Source: Myxococcota bacterium (GTDB taxonomy: Bacteria; Myxococcota_C; UBA6777). Taken from it: a stretch of 34,212 nt of DNA. Location of the stretch: contig CAUJFU010000455.1 in the NCBI GenBank assembly GCA_963169055.1, positions 1 through 34,212 of the forward strand. The letters run 5' to 3'. Made by a program: the position numbers and the translations under genes. Below are positions 9,569-17,425 of this stretch, in pieces (within the stretch, counting starts at the first letter, position 1; the number at the start of each line of letters is the position of its first letter). Below the pieces are notes generated by a model that worked only from the letters and a program-made list of their open reading frames with translations, was not told where the DNA came from and did no database searches.

Positions 9569-10939
9569 ATGCGTCATGTTGGATGGTGGGTGGTTTGGCT
9601 GAGCGCGTGGTTGGGTGTGGCCGTTTTGATTGGCTGCCCAAACCAAACAGTGGTCAAGCAAGACGAAATGCCCAACGCGGAAGGTTCTGCTGTTGCAAGC
9701 GCAGATGGCGGAACGACCGAAGAGATCCCCGAAGCTGCGCCTGAACCCGAACCTGTCAAAGCAGCAGATCCGCAAGAAGGCTCGAAAGAGCGCTTCAAAG
9801 CCGCGTTGGATGCTGCCAAACAAGATCCATTGCAAGCGCTCAAAGAACTCGAACAAGTCTTACAAAATGATCCGAAAAACCACAAAGCTTGGTACAACAT
9901 CGGTGTCTTGCAAGATCGCTTGAACAATCCGATGGGAAGCCGAACAGCGTACACCAACGCACTACGGATCAAGCCAGATTTCGTGCCTGCGACGATGAAC
10001 TTGATGCGCGTGCATCTGCGACAGGGCCGAACCAGTGAAGCGATGGAGCTGATCGCGGATAAGTCGCGCTCGTTTCCACAAGAACTGGCCTTTCAAAACG
10101 CGCTGATCTATCTCTACATCCAACAAGGCCAACTCAGCCGCGCAGAACAGATGGCACGCACCCTCCGCCAAAAAGATGAGAAAAATGCTCAAGCCATCCT
10201 CAATCTCGGCTTGATCTGGTACAAACAAGAAAAATTTGAACTGGCGCGAACTGCGTTTACTTTGGCGGCAGATGCCGACAAAACCTTTGCAGAACCCTTG
10301 TATTATCTGGGCTTTGCCTACAAAAAGCTCAACGATGTAAGCTCCGCGATCACTTTCCTTGAAAAAGCGGTCAAGTTGCGCCATGAATTTCCCGAAGCAC
10401 ACAACTTCCTAGGCGTTTTGTTGCTTGAGCGAGGCAAACTACGCGAAGCTGTCCCTCACTTTCGTGCTGCGGTTGATCTTGCGCCGCGAATGTGGGAAGC
10501 CCGTTTGAACTACGGCATCGTCCTCAACGCATCGCAGCAGTACAAAGAATCTCTTGAGGTCTTTCAAAAACTCTTGCAAGACAACCCTTCTTACGTTGAC
10601 GCGCACTACAATATCGGGATCTTGCATCTCGATCGGGATCTTCGCATCCAACGTGCGATGCCGACCGACCGCTTTTTGCGCGAAGCCCCTCCCGATGTAC
10701 AAAGCGAAAAACGCATCGTCGCCATCATGGACGGTATCTCTCGCTTTTCTACCGCAGCCTACCACCTCCAAGCCTACATCAACCAAAAAAGCGGTGTTGG
10801 TTCGGATGCACCCGTTCATCGCTATCTTGCGGACGCCAACAAACAAATCGCCAGCCTACGCAAACGCCTTGACTCCACCATCAAGAGCATCCGACGCGCC
10901 CGCCTGCGTAAAACAAAACAACCTCCAAAACGCCGATAA
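9569..10939 (+). CDS. TPR lipoprotein, GltE/AglT-like
   Basis: A 456-residue protein. The N-terminus has a hydrophobic stretch and a lipobox (VLIGC, Cys at about residue 23), so it is probably lipidated. Asn is present near +3 (CPNQ), with no Asp at +2, which is compatible with outer-membrane sorting. An acidic Pro/Glu/Ala linker runs to about residue 75, then at least seven TPRs, for example HKAWYNIGVLQDRLNNPMGS and EPLYYLGFAYKKLNDVSSAI. The C-terminus is strongly basic (Arg/Lys-rich). AglT/GltE is the TPR outer-membrane lipoprotein of the gliding machine, and the neighbour GltD-like gene supports this match. GAGAGGAT lies about eight bases before the ATG. Codon use resembles the preceding genes. 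Downstream is the 650-base hairpin-rich gap that splits the TPR half of the cluster from the motor half. Confidence 0.75.
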   Translation: MRHVGWWVVWLSAWLGVAVLIGCPNQTVVKQDEMPNAEGSAVASADGGTTEEIPEAAPEPEPVKAADPQEGSKERFKAALDAAKQDPLQALKELEQVLQNDPKNHKAWYNIGVLQDRLNNPMGSRTAYTNALRIKPDFVPATMNLMRVHLRQGRTSEAMELIADKSRSFPQELAFQNALIYLYIQQGQLSRAEQMARTLRQKDEKNAQAILNLGLIWYKQEKFELARTAFTLAADADKTFAEPLYYLGFAYKKLNDVSSAITFLEKAVKLRHEFPEAHNFLGVLLLERGKLREAVPHFRAAVDLAPRMWEARLNYGIVLNASQQYKESLEVFQKLLQDNPSYVDAHYNIGILHLDRDLRIQRAMPTDRFLREAPPDVQSEKRIVAIMDGISRFSTAAYHLQAYINQKSGVGSDAPVHRYLADANKQIASLRKRLDSTIKSIRRARLRKTKQPPKRR

Positions 10940-11013
10940 CACCAAGCGAATACGAGCCATCATGATGCTTTTCGATTGGCCAACCTCTCCTCTCCGTGTG
11001 GGTGTCGTGCCTG

Positions 11014-11087
11014 TTTTCGCTCGTTTTGGCTCGCCCCTGCTGTTCGCCTTTGACGGTAAGGCGGGGCGGGGCGCGCAAGAGCGAAAA
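11014..11087 (+). other. Extended stem-loop downstream of the TPR lipoprotein gene
   Basis: Three nested perfect stems. TTTTCGCTC (11014-11022) pairs with GAGCGAAAA (11079-11087). CGCCCC (11032-11037) pairs with GGGGCG (11068-11073). CGCCTT (11045-11050) pairs with AAGGCG (11058-11063). The loop is 11051-11057. The structure starts 75 bases after the gene's stop. No T-run follows, so it is not a standard intrinsic terminator on this strand. Confidence 0.5.
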
Positions 11088-11151
11088 GTGTTCCTTGACT
11101 TTCAGCTTCGGATATTGCATCATCGCCGACGTGTGCCCAAAAAAACAGCAA

Positions 11152-11315
11152 CTCCCCGATACAAGGGGAGAAACAAGTCTTTTTTGTGCCTTGATGCAAA
11201 AAAGACTGTTTACTTCGATCTGCCCTTTGATAGGGCCATAACCCCGCAAACGGGGACGATGGATTGGATGACACAACAAAGTGATTTCGGGAGCCGGTTG
11301 ATTGTTCTCGCTCCC
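11152..11315 (+). other. Row of five hairpins in the non-coding gap
   Basis: CTCCCC (11152-11157) pairs with GGGGAG (11165-11170). AGTCTTTTTTG (11176-11186) pairs with CAAAAAAGACT (11197-11207), and AAAC/GTTT extends this stem past a bulged A. GCCCT (11222-11226) pairs with AGGGC (11232-11236). CCCCG (11242-11246) pairs with CGGGG (11251-11255). GGGAGC (11289-11294) pairs with GCTCCC (11310-11315). Such density outside a gene suggests a folded RNA. No known riboswitch or RNA family was recognised. Confidence 0.45.
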
Positions 11316-11590
11316 ACACAACCAAACAACCCACCTGTATGGAATGCTTCCGATACATCCGCTCTCTTACCCTCTTTGTGTGGATCGGTTCTCTCTTCAA
11401 AGAAAAGGCCCACCACTGCATCGCTTCTTGCTCCTTTCGGGTTGCCCCTGCCCAACACACACAAACCATGCGAGCGACATAAACGAGTCTACACCCTTCC
11501 GAACAGCAACACCGCGCTTCGTGTCGGAGGCGTACAGCGCTTCGATCGCTCGCATCAAACGCGGATCTCTCCGCAAAAAGAGGTTGCGTG

Positions 11591-11857
11591 ATGCAATTTT
11601 TTCGACGTTTTGCACAAACACTCTTGCTCAGCACAACGCTATCCTTTATGCTGCTGCCCGCAAGCACGACGGTCTGTGCTCAAAAACGCACAGGTGGCCG
11701 TGTGATCCGCATCTCCGACGTCAAGATCGTCGGACGGATCCAAAAGCCCCAAGCGTTTTACGTTCTCAACCGCGCCCCTCTCAACTACGAGGGCTTTAAG
11801 CGCAACGAAAGTTTCGTGAAGAAAGTGATCAACGCGGTTAAAAAAACACCGTTTTAA
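11591..11857 (+). CDS. Small secreted protein next to the motor genes
   Basis: An 88-residue protein starting at the ATG at 11591, with AAAAAGAGG just upstream. A GTG at 11588 is also in frame but less well placed. A Sec signal peptide covers about residues 1-31 (TLLLSTTLSFMLLPASTTVCA). The mature part is about 57 residues with a segment resembling ISDVKIVGRIQKPQAFYVLN, then a basic tail ending in KKTPF. It is too small to be an enzyme and contains no membrane helix after the signal. The gene precedes the TolQ-like gene by 189 bases and is probably part of the motor operon, so a periplasmic accessory of the motor or of the GltG-like protein is a fair inference. I cannot name a family. The start of the mature chain keeps a Cys (VCAQ), but no proper lipobox is seen. 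Confidence 0.65.
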   Translation: MQFFRRFAQTLLLSTTLSFMLLPASTTVCAQKRTGGRVIRISDVKIVGRIQKPQAFYVLNRAPLNYEGFKRNESFVKKVINAVKKTPF

Positions 11858-12046
11858 GACAACGTGTTGTTGGGTGTGGAATCTGTTTGTTTTTGGGTCT
11901 TTTCGCCTACACAAACATCCCCCCGCTCTGAATCCTATGCTGCTTATCGAGTTGCATCCGTTTTTATGGGCGACTCTGAAAGAACAACCCGAGTGGCGTT
12001 TTGAACCACGAACCAAGCACTCACAATACTCAGGAGGAGTGGATCT

Positions 12047-12697
12047 ATGTCCGAAATTAAACAGTTCTATGTTGACGGCGGCATCTTTATGCACCCCATC
12101 GCGATCGCCTTGATCTTTGGCATCGGTTTGACGATCGAGCGCTTCATCTTTTTGTTCTTCAAATACAACATCAACGGCGCTGCTTTCATGGCCCAAATCC
12201 AAAAACTGGTTCTCGCCAACAACATCGATCGTGCGATCAAACTCTGTAACGCCGCTCCTTCCGCTGCTCTTCCCAAAGTTGTGAAAGCGGGCCTGACTCG
12301 CGCAAACAAAGGCGAAGTCGAGATCTCCAACGCCATCGAAGAAGCTTCCCTCGAAGTCATCCCGAAACTTCAAAAACGCACCAACCTGCTCCAAGCCACC
12401 GCCAACGTCGCAACCATGCTGGGCCTCCTTGGTACGATCTTCGGTCTGATCGAAGCGTTTAAGGCTCTTGACAAAGCCTCCGCAGACCAAAAATCCAAAC
12501 TGCTCGCGCAATACATCTCTATCGCGTTGAACACGACAGCGTTTGGTCTTGTGGCTGCGATCCCTTGTCTTGTTGCACACGCAATGCTCGGCGCGATCAC
12601 CAAAAAGATCATCGACGAGATCGACGAATACACCACCAAACTCCAAAACTTGCTTTTCAACCGCGCCAAAGGCCAATCCAACCCGCTTGATCGCTAA
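12047..12697 (+). CDS. TolQ/ExbB-type motor subunit, AglR-like
   Basis: A 216-residue polytopic inner-membrane protein. Three hydrophobic helices are visible at about 12-34 (MHPIAIALIFGIGLTIERFI), 126-146 (VATMLGLLGTIFGLIEAF) and 164-186 (NTTAFGLVAAIPCLVAHAML). The last two carry the family signatures: the GLLGT turn in the second and the TTAxGL..AIP pattern in the third. TolQ/ExbB/MotA proteins form the pentameric ring that conducts protons with TolR/ExbD partners. In Myxococcus the equivalent AglR powers gliding and spore coat assembly. No tolA, tolB or pal is nearby, and the neighbours are Glt-like, so an Agl-type role is preferred over Tol-Pal or TonB. An AGGAGG at about 12030 precedes the ATG. 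Two TolR-like genes follow on the same strand. Confidence 0.9.
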   Translation: MSEIKQFYVDGGIFMHPIAIALIFGIGLTIERFIFLFFKYNINGAAFMAQIQKLVLANNIDRAIKLCNAAPSAALPKVVKAGLTRANKGEVEISNAIEEASLEVIPKLQKRTNLLQATANVATMLGLLGTIFGLIEAFKALDKASADQKSKLLAQYISIALNTTAFGLVAAIPCLVAHAMLGAITKKIIDEIDEYTTKLQNLLFNRAKGQSNPLDR

Positions 12698-12720
12698 GTC
12701 TTGTCCGTGCGCAGATGCAC

Positions 12721-12752
12721 CACAAAGCAGGCCCCTCCGCGCCTGCTTTGTG
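12721..12752 (+). terminator. Strong hairpin between the TolQ-like and first TolR-like gene
   Basis: CACAAAGCAGGC (12721-12732) pairs perfectly with GCCTGCTTTGTG (12741-12752) over 12 base pairs with an eight-base loop. The following bases are T-rich (TCGTTTGTGTCTTTG) but not a clean T-run. It starts 24 bases after the TolQ-like stop and ends about 40 bases before the next AAGGAG. It may be a leaky terminator or an mRNA-stabilising element that sets more ring subunit than TolR-like subunit. Confidence 0.6.
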
Positions 12753-12804
12753 TCGTTTGTGTCTTTGTAAAACAAAGGCCCTGCTCGTCATAAGGAGATC
12801 CCCT

Positions 12805-13332
12805 ATGGGAAAGAAAATACGCCAAGAAGACGCCACGGAAGAAATTAACATCATGCCCTTGATGAACATCATCATGCTCTTGATCCCCTTTTTGATCATG
12901 AGTACCGAGTTCATCAAGATCGGCGTGATCAACGTCGCTGCCCCCAAGATCGGCGGGGGAGCTTCCAGCAGTGAACCCAAGAAAAAAGACGAAAAGCCAC
13001 CGCTTAATTTGACGGTCAGCATCACAGAAAAAGGCTTGACGATCCTGACGCGTGGGAAAAAAATCCCCGAAGGCTGCGACCTCAAAGGCGAAGCCACCGA
13101 GGCCAAACTCCCCACGGTGAAAAAGATCGGCGACAAACACAACTTGCCTGTCTTGAAACAATGCCTCCAAACCATCAAAGAAGTCTTTCCTGATGAACGC
13201 CGCATCATCATCATGGCGGAACCCGAAATCCGTTACTCGATCATCATCGACGTGATGGATCACAGCCGCGAAGGCAAAACAGCCGACAAGGATATGTTTC
13301 CCGAAGTGGTTTTGAGCGCAGGCGTGCTCTAA
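12805..13332 (+). CDS. TolR/ExbD-type subunit with Asn in place of the transmembrane Asp, AglQ/S-like
   Basis: A 175-residue protein from the ATG at 12805, preceded by TAAGGAG. The frame is open further upstream but lacks another good start. One transmembrane helix lies near residues 17-35 (IMPLMNIIMLLIPFLIMS), followed by a periplasmic domain of about 140 residues with the ExbD-like end (RRIIIMAEPEIRYSIIIDVM). In TolR/ExbD proteins the N-terminal helix carries an essential Asp in the pattern PLIDVMLVLL. Here the aligned residue is Asn (PLMNIIMLLI), so this subunit probably cannot carry a proton itself. A second TolR-like gene 187 bases downstream keeps Asp at the matching place. Two different TolR-like subunits with one TolQ-like subunit is the Agl arrangement. 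The role of this subunit as a structural partner is inferred. Confidence 0.88.
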   Translation: MGKKIRQEDATEEINIMPLMNIIMLLIPFLIMSTEFIKIGVINVAAPKIGGGASSSEPKKKDEKPPLNLTVSITEKGLTILTRGKKIPEGCDLKGEATEAKLPTVKKIGDKHNLPVLKQCLQTIKEVFPDERRIIIMAEPEIRYSIIIDVMDHSREGKTADKDMFPEVVLSAGVL

Positions 13333-13519
13333 ACCTTCCTTCTCGGCCTCCAAGGGTTCCAGCCTTACGCAGAATCAAGTCTTGTTTGTCTTCGGCTCCA
13401 ACGAGCCCCGCGAAGCCCCCAAACCGCACAAGATGCGAACCCCAAAAAAAGCTTGAAACTTTTGCGCGGCGTTGGTGACAAAGGTCGCAGCACAACGATG
13501 ATACAAAGGAGAACGAACG

Positions 13520-14074
13520 ATGAGTTCGGCGGTAGAAGAAAAACGAAAACACCAAAAAGCCCAAAAGAAAGCCGATCGTGATGCTGCTCTGGCCAAAAAA
13601 GCCGAGCTAAACATGACATCGTTGATGGACATCTTCGTCAACGTGCTCATCTATCTTCTGATGAACTACTCGACCTCACCCGTTGACGTCCCACAGTCCA
13701 AAGAGCATACCCTGCCCCAGTCAAGCACCAAGCTTGAGGTGAAGCACACCACCACCATCGCCGTGACGAAAAAGATCATCATGGTGAATCGGAAAAAGGT
13801 GTGCGATGTGGTGAAAAATACGGTCGATCCCAGTCTGAAGAAAGACAAACAAGCGTCGTCTTACTTGATTACGCCTCTGTTCAAAGAACTCAAAGAAGAC
13901 GTCCAAAAACAGAAGAAGATCGCCAAATACAACCCCAGTGCCGCGTTTAAAGGGGAAGTGACGATCGTCGCCGATCAAGATATGAGTTTCCGCTTGCTTT
14001 CTGAGGTGATGTACACGGCGGGTCAAGCGGAGTTTTCGAAGTTTAAGTTTGCTGTTGTGAAGAAGGGTGGTTGA
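13520..14074 (+). CDS. Second TolR/ExbD-type subunit, AglQ/S-like, with Asp retained
   Basis: A 184-residue protein. A basic cytoplasmic N-terminus of about 30 residues (KRKHQKAQKKADRDAALAKK) leads into a transmembrane helix at about 32-50 (NMTSLMDIFVNVLIYLLMNY). The Asp of SLMDIFVNVLIYLL matches the proton-carrying residue of TolR/ExbD/MotB proteins. The periplasmic part is about 130 residues and ends with the family pattern (GEVTIVADQDMSFRLLSEVM). AAGGAG lies about nine bases before the ATG. It is the likely active proton-channel partner of the TolQ-like ring. Its stop is followed 74 bases later by the GltG-like start, so the genes are probably co-transcribed. Confidence 0.9.
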   Translation: MSSAVEEKRKHQKAQKKADRDAALAKKAELNMTSLMDIFVNVLIYLLMNYSTSPVDVPQSKEHTLPQSSTKLEVKHTTTIAVTKKIIMVNRKKVCDVVKNTVDPSLKKDKQASSYLITPLFKELKEDVQKQKKIAKYNPSAAFKGEVTIVADQDMSFRLLSEVMYTAGQAEFSKFKFAVVKKGG

Positions 14075-14148
14075 GGACGACGAGGTGTTGTCCCGATCTC
14101 TCGTGCGTTGTGTCGCCAATTCGCCTTCGGCGGAAGAGGATCTCTATC

Positions 14149-15585
14149 ATGACACAGAATCAGACCAGAAAGATCCTGCGTATCGGGATCATCCAAGGCG
14201 GGAAGATCATCGAAGAACGCCTGTTGCGGAAACGAGAACCCGTCACGGTGGGCGATTCCAATCGGAATACCTTTGTGATCCCCGCTACTGGGCTTCCCTC
14301 TCGCTTTCCGCTGTTTGAACTCCGAGAAGATACCTACTACCTCACCCTTGCAGAATGGATGACAGGACGCCTTTCTTTGGGGACAGGTGTGGCGGATCTT
14401 CAAGCTCTCAAACAAGAAGGTGTCGCCAAACAAGTCGGCCAAGTCGACTATGAAAAGCCCGGTCAGCCCAGCCAAAAGAAAAAAGTACCTGTGTACCAAG
14501 TCGCCCTCAGCGAAAAATCTCGTGGAAAATTGACTTTTGGCGATACAACGCTGCTCTTTCAGTTTGTGACCCCGCCGCCGCTTCCCGCCAAGCCCCAGAT
14601 CCCCGCCCTGATCCAAGGCGGTTGGATCAAAGGCATTGACTGGGTATACTCTTCGATTCTTGTGATCTCTGGCCTTGCTCACCTCGGATTTATCGCGTAC
14701 TTGCGCACCTACCCAATCGATCAAGAGATCAACCTCAATCAAATCTCGGATCGCTTTGCGAAGTACATCGCCCCCATCCAACCGCCGCCTGTTCCTGTCA
14801 AAATGAAGCCTACCGAAGACGGCAAAGATCCCAAAAAGAAGGGCGAAACGAAAAAAGGCCCGAAAAAGCCGACCAAGCGCGAGGCTCCCCCCAAACGCAC
14901 CGGGCCTGTGAAGCAGCTCAGCGACTCAGAAAAAGCCGCTCGTGCCGCAGCTCGACGCCAACAGATCGCGGAAAGATTGTCGCGTGTGAGCGTGCTTGGT
15001 TTGCTCGGTGCCAAAGGTGGCGAAGGCAGCCCAATCAAGGACGTTCTTGCAGGCGGTGGCGAGATGCAACGTAACCTCGACGAAGCACTCAAACGCACCT
15101 CTGGCGTCGCTGTGGACGATGGTTCGGGAGTTCAGCGTGGATCTCGTGGCGGAGGCGGAAAGCGCGGCAGCTTGGATGTTGCAAGCGATCTTCGCGGACC
15201 ATCAGGTGGTGATGGCGTAAAAGGCGGTGGTACGGGCCGTCGCGGCGCAAGCATCAAAGCCAATCTCAAAATCGAGAACTTTGAACCGGAAGGCGGAACC
15301 CTCGATCAAGGCGCGCTCCGACGCAAGATCAACCTCTATCAACCCGGCATCCGCTCTTGTTATGAGCGCGAACTCAAAAACAACCCCGATCTCAAAGGCA
15401 AGATCAGCATTCGGATCACGATCGCACTCAATGGCCGCGTCTCCGCCGTCGAGATCGAGGAAAATAGCCTCAACTCCAGCGTCGCTAGCTGCGTTAAACG
15501 AACCGCGCAACGTTGGTCTTTCCCCAAACCCGAAGGCGAGGCCGTGAATATCGTACTCCCCTTTGTGTTCTCTCCCTCCCGTTAA
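14149..15585 (+). CDS. GltG-like force-transducing protein with FHA-like and AgmX/PglI domains
   Basis: A 478-residue protein from the ATG at 14149, eight bases after AAGAGGA. The frame is open back to 14071, but that segment (Cys/Arg-rich) is unlike the protein and lacks a ribosome binding site. Domains in order: a cytoplasmic FHA-like beta domain (about 5-140, with VTVGDSNRNTFVIPA), one membrane helix (about 167-186, SSILVISGLAHLGFIAYLR), a Pro/Lys-rich linker as in TonB (PPPVPVKMKP), a helical segment, a Gly-rich stretch, and a C-terminal AgmX/PglI domain (last 100 residues). That domain shows the paired Cys pattern CYERELKNNPDLKG and CVKRTAQRWSFPKPEG. This matches GltG and its Nfs relative, which connect the AglRQS motor to periplasmic partners. 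It closes the motor operon. The TonB-like layout suggests that it carries force across the periplasm. Confidence 0.85.
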   Translation: MTQNQTRKILRIGIIQGGKIIEERLLRKREPVTVGDSNRNTFVIPATGLPSRFPLFELREDTYYLTLAEWMTGRLSLGTGVADLQALKQEGVAKQVGQVDYEKPGQPSQKKKVPVYQVALSEKSRGKLTFGDTTLLFQFVTPPPLPAKPQIPALIQGGWIKGIDWVYSSILVISGLAHLGFIAYLRTYPIDQEINLNQISDRFAKYIAPIQPPPVPVKMKPTEDGKDPKKKGETKKGPKKPTKREAPPKRTGPVKQLSDSEKAARAAARRQQIAERLSRVSVLGLLGAKGGEGSPIKDVLAGGGEMQRNLDEALKRTSGVAVDDGSGVQRGSRGGGGKRGSLDVASDLRGPSGGDGVKGGGTGRRGASIKANLKIENFEPEGGTLDQGALRRKINLYQPGIRSCYERELKNNPDLKGKISIRITIALNGRVSAVEIEENSLNSSVASCVKRTAQRWSFPKPEGEAVNIVLPFVFSPSR

Positions 15586-15990
15586 CTTCTGCCCTTTCTC
15601 TCCTTTGTGCTCTTTCCCCTTCGTTCATTTTTCCTGCCCGTTGTTCTCCCAAATCCTTGCTTTTGTCTTTGTTTCGCGCTACACTCTGTCTGTTTTTTCC
15701 GAATCCTCTTTGTCTTGGATCTGTGTTGATAGGGACTCTTTTGTCGCTTGTTGACATGGGCTGATTGTTTGTGTTCTAAGGCATGCTGTTGTATAAAAAA
15801 GCAACTTGTTCTTGGAACTGCAATGCTTCTGTGATAATTCGGATAGGTTTGTGTATACCGAGCGTCCCAAGTCAAGGAAGGGGCCGTTTTGGCTTCTTGC
15901 TCGCAACCGATTTCATTGCTTGTGGCTATGGTTGGCTCTTGATGCGACGATTTGTTCGCGTTCTCAAGATATTGTGATGGGAAATGTACT
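15586..15990 (+). other. Intergenic region with a pyrimidine-rich, G-poor tract
   Basis: No gene is seen in these 405 bases. From 15586 to about 15720 the plus strand is almost all C and T with few G, beginning right after the GltG-like stop. That composition is typical of Rho loading sites, so Rho-dependent termination of the motor operon is plausible. Promoter-like boxes for the barrel gene follow (15751 TTGACA; 15769-15797). No stable hairpin was noted. Confidence 0.45.
15769..15797 (+). promoter_or_regulatory. Candidate promoter for the barrel/OPX pair
   Basis: TTGTGT (15769-15774), 17 bases, then TATAAA (15792-15797). A perfect TTGACA at 15751-15756 lies just upstream, with TTCTAA 17 bases after it as a weaker alternative. 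Either would give the barrel gene a leader of about 190 bases. Confidence 0.4.
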
Positions 15991-17391
15991 ATGGTGCGTG
16001 CATCTAGCTGTCTTGTTCCATGGGCGCGTTTGGCGCAATGGCGTGTTGTTACATGGCTTGTGTTGTGTTTTGCCCTAGGCTCAGCCAAAGAAGCCTTCGC
16101 AAAAGGCGATGGTATCAAGTTTCTAGGTGATCAGGGGAAATTTCATCCTCGCTTGTACCTCGACTTTGGCTTCGATCAAAACCCGCTTCGTCGATCTTCG
16201 GCCTCTCGTACGACTCCTCAATTGAGCGAGATCGTGAATTCCGCGTACTTTAACGTTCGCCCCGGTCTTGAACTGCTGATCAACGGAGAATCTGTCGGTT
16301 TTAACGCCGCTGGATTCGTCAATTACAACCACTACATCAACGGTTTGCTTAGCAATCTCAATCAACTGAGTGGAAAAGCCGATCTGTCCCTAGAGCTTTT
16401 CAAAAATGCCCCCGTCAAGCTCTTGATCTCCAATCTCTTCAGTCGCAGCGCTGGCGATACTTATACCGCCGAAGAAGTCTTCAATTACCTACTCTTTCAA
16501 GCAGAAACAGGAACCCAAAGAGGTGGCGCGTTTCTTTCCTTTAACAACGCTTCGAAAATTCAACTGACCATCCAACCCGGTGGCAAAGCCTTTACAGCGG
16601 ATATCGGCTACCAAATCCGATTCGGTTTGTATCCCGATCCCAATATGGACTTCCTCAACCAGCTCATCTACGCCAACGTCAAATGGAAGTTTCTCCCCAA
16701 AACAGCCCTGCTGTTCGAAACTAGCGTCGATATTGTTAATTACTTTCCCCAGCTCAGCCTTGGCCGTTCAAGCACGCTCAATCGGGGCATGTATCCATTC
16801 AAAGCCTATATCGGTCTTTTGGGTCAATTTACCGACAACTTGACGCTTACGGTAAAGATCGGTGGTGGGTATACCTTCGTGAACGAAGCAGATACGGGCG
16901 GAATTGACACGAGTATCCCCAAAGACAACTACGGGATGGTTTTGGGGTCTATCTCTTTAACCTACTACTTTACGCCCACCGTGTATTTGCGCGCTGGCTT
17001 CGTTCACGACTTTTATCCTTCGATGTTTACAAACTTTTATCATACTACGGCGGGTGTCGTTGATTTTGCTGCACAATTCGCAACCCGCTTTCTCTTGAAG
17101 GCCAACGCGATGGCGGGTTATGTTCAATACGGACAAATCCCCACGAATTTCCGTGGTGTGCAATACAACTTCGGACGCATCGCGGCTTCCAACGGCAACG
17201 TTACACCCAACCAATTTGTTGTAAGCGGCGGCTTGAGTTTTGATTGGTACATCTTCGAATGGTGGACGCTCGGAGTGCAAGGCCTTCTCGAATGGCGCGA
17301 ATCCAACGGCGGGATCACCGCTGACGGAAACTTCTTTGACCTCGGATTCTTTCGTATCACTGCCGCGCTCAAAACTGAGATCGCTTGGTAA
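15991..17391 (+). CDS. Outer-membrane beta-barrel, Wzp-like
   Basis: About 466 residues from the ATG at 15991. The frame is open to 15952, but the signal sequence fits this start. An N-terminal signal peptide runs to about residue 38 (WLVLCFALGSAKEAFA). The rest is a series of amphipathic beta-strands with alternating aromatic residues, for example AGFVNYNHYINGL, GSISLTYYFTPTVYLRAGFV and GGLSFDWYIFEWWTLGVQ, ending in a short last strand (ITAALKTEIAW) with a C-terminal aromatic residue, as expected for a barrel inserted by BamA. Its neighbour is a short OPX lipoprotein. In Myxococcus such OPX proteins work with a separate barrel (WzpX, WzpS, WzpB) that forms the outer-membrane pore. The identification as Wzp-like rests on context and topology. 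It could instead be another porin or a GltA/GltB/GltH-like barrel of the envelope machine. Confidence 0.7.
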   Translation: MVRASSCLVPWARLAQWRVVTWLVLCFALGSAKEAFAKGDGIKFLGDQGKFHPRLYLDFGFDQNPLRRSSASRTTPQLSEIVNSAYFNVRPGLELLINGESVGFNAAGFVNYNHYINGLLSNLNQLSGKADLSLELFKNAPVKLLISNLFSRSAGDTYTAEEVFNYLLFQAETGTQRGGAFLSFNNASKIQLTIQPGGKAFTADIGYQIRFGLYPDPNMDFLNQLIYANVKWKFLPKTALLFETSVDIVNYFPQLSLGRSSTLNRGMYPFKAYIGLLGQFTDNLTLTVKIGGGYTFVNEADTGGIDTSIPKDNYGMVLGSISLTYYFTPTVYLRAGFVHDFYPSMFTNFYHTTAGVVDFAAQFATRFLLKANAMAGYVQYGQIPTNFRGVQYNFGRIAASNGNVTPNQFVVSGGLSFDWYIFEWWTLGVQGLLEWRESNGGITADGNFFDLGFFRITAALKTEIAW

Positions 17392-17425
17392 TCGGGTCGG
17401 TGGGGACATTGATAAAGGCCGCACC

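Larger units (their letters stand above)
10940..11590. other. Long non-coding gap with clustered hairpins between TPR and motor genes
   Basis: No frame on either strand looks coding. A minus-strand frame over 10960-11667 is rich in Cys, Ser and Arg and has no recognisable fold. The region holds a three-tier stem-loop at 11014-11087 and five short hairpins between 11152 and 11315. A further one, GCGGA (11561-11565) with TCCGC (11570-11574), lies directly before the AAAAAGAGG ribosome binding site of the small secreted protein. This could be a structured leader for the motor genes, a transcript-end structure of the TPR genes, or an independent RNA. The sequence alone does not decide which. Confidence 0.5.

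Noticed and set aside
10960..11667. 235-residue open frame on the minus strand in the non-coding gap
   Set aside because: Cys/Ser/Arg-rich composition, overlap with the start of the small secreted protein, and no ribosome binding site. The hairpin arms explain much of its sequence.
12047..14074. Tol-Pal or TonB-ExbB-ExbD energy system
   Set aside because: No tolA, tolB, pal, tonB or receptor gene is adjacent. Two TolR-like genes plus GltG- and AglT-like neighbours point to an Agl-type motor.
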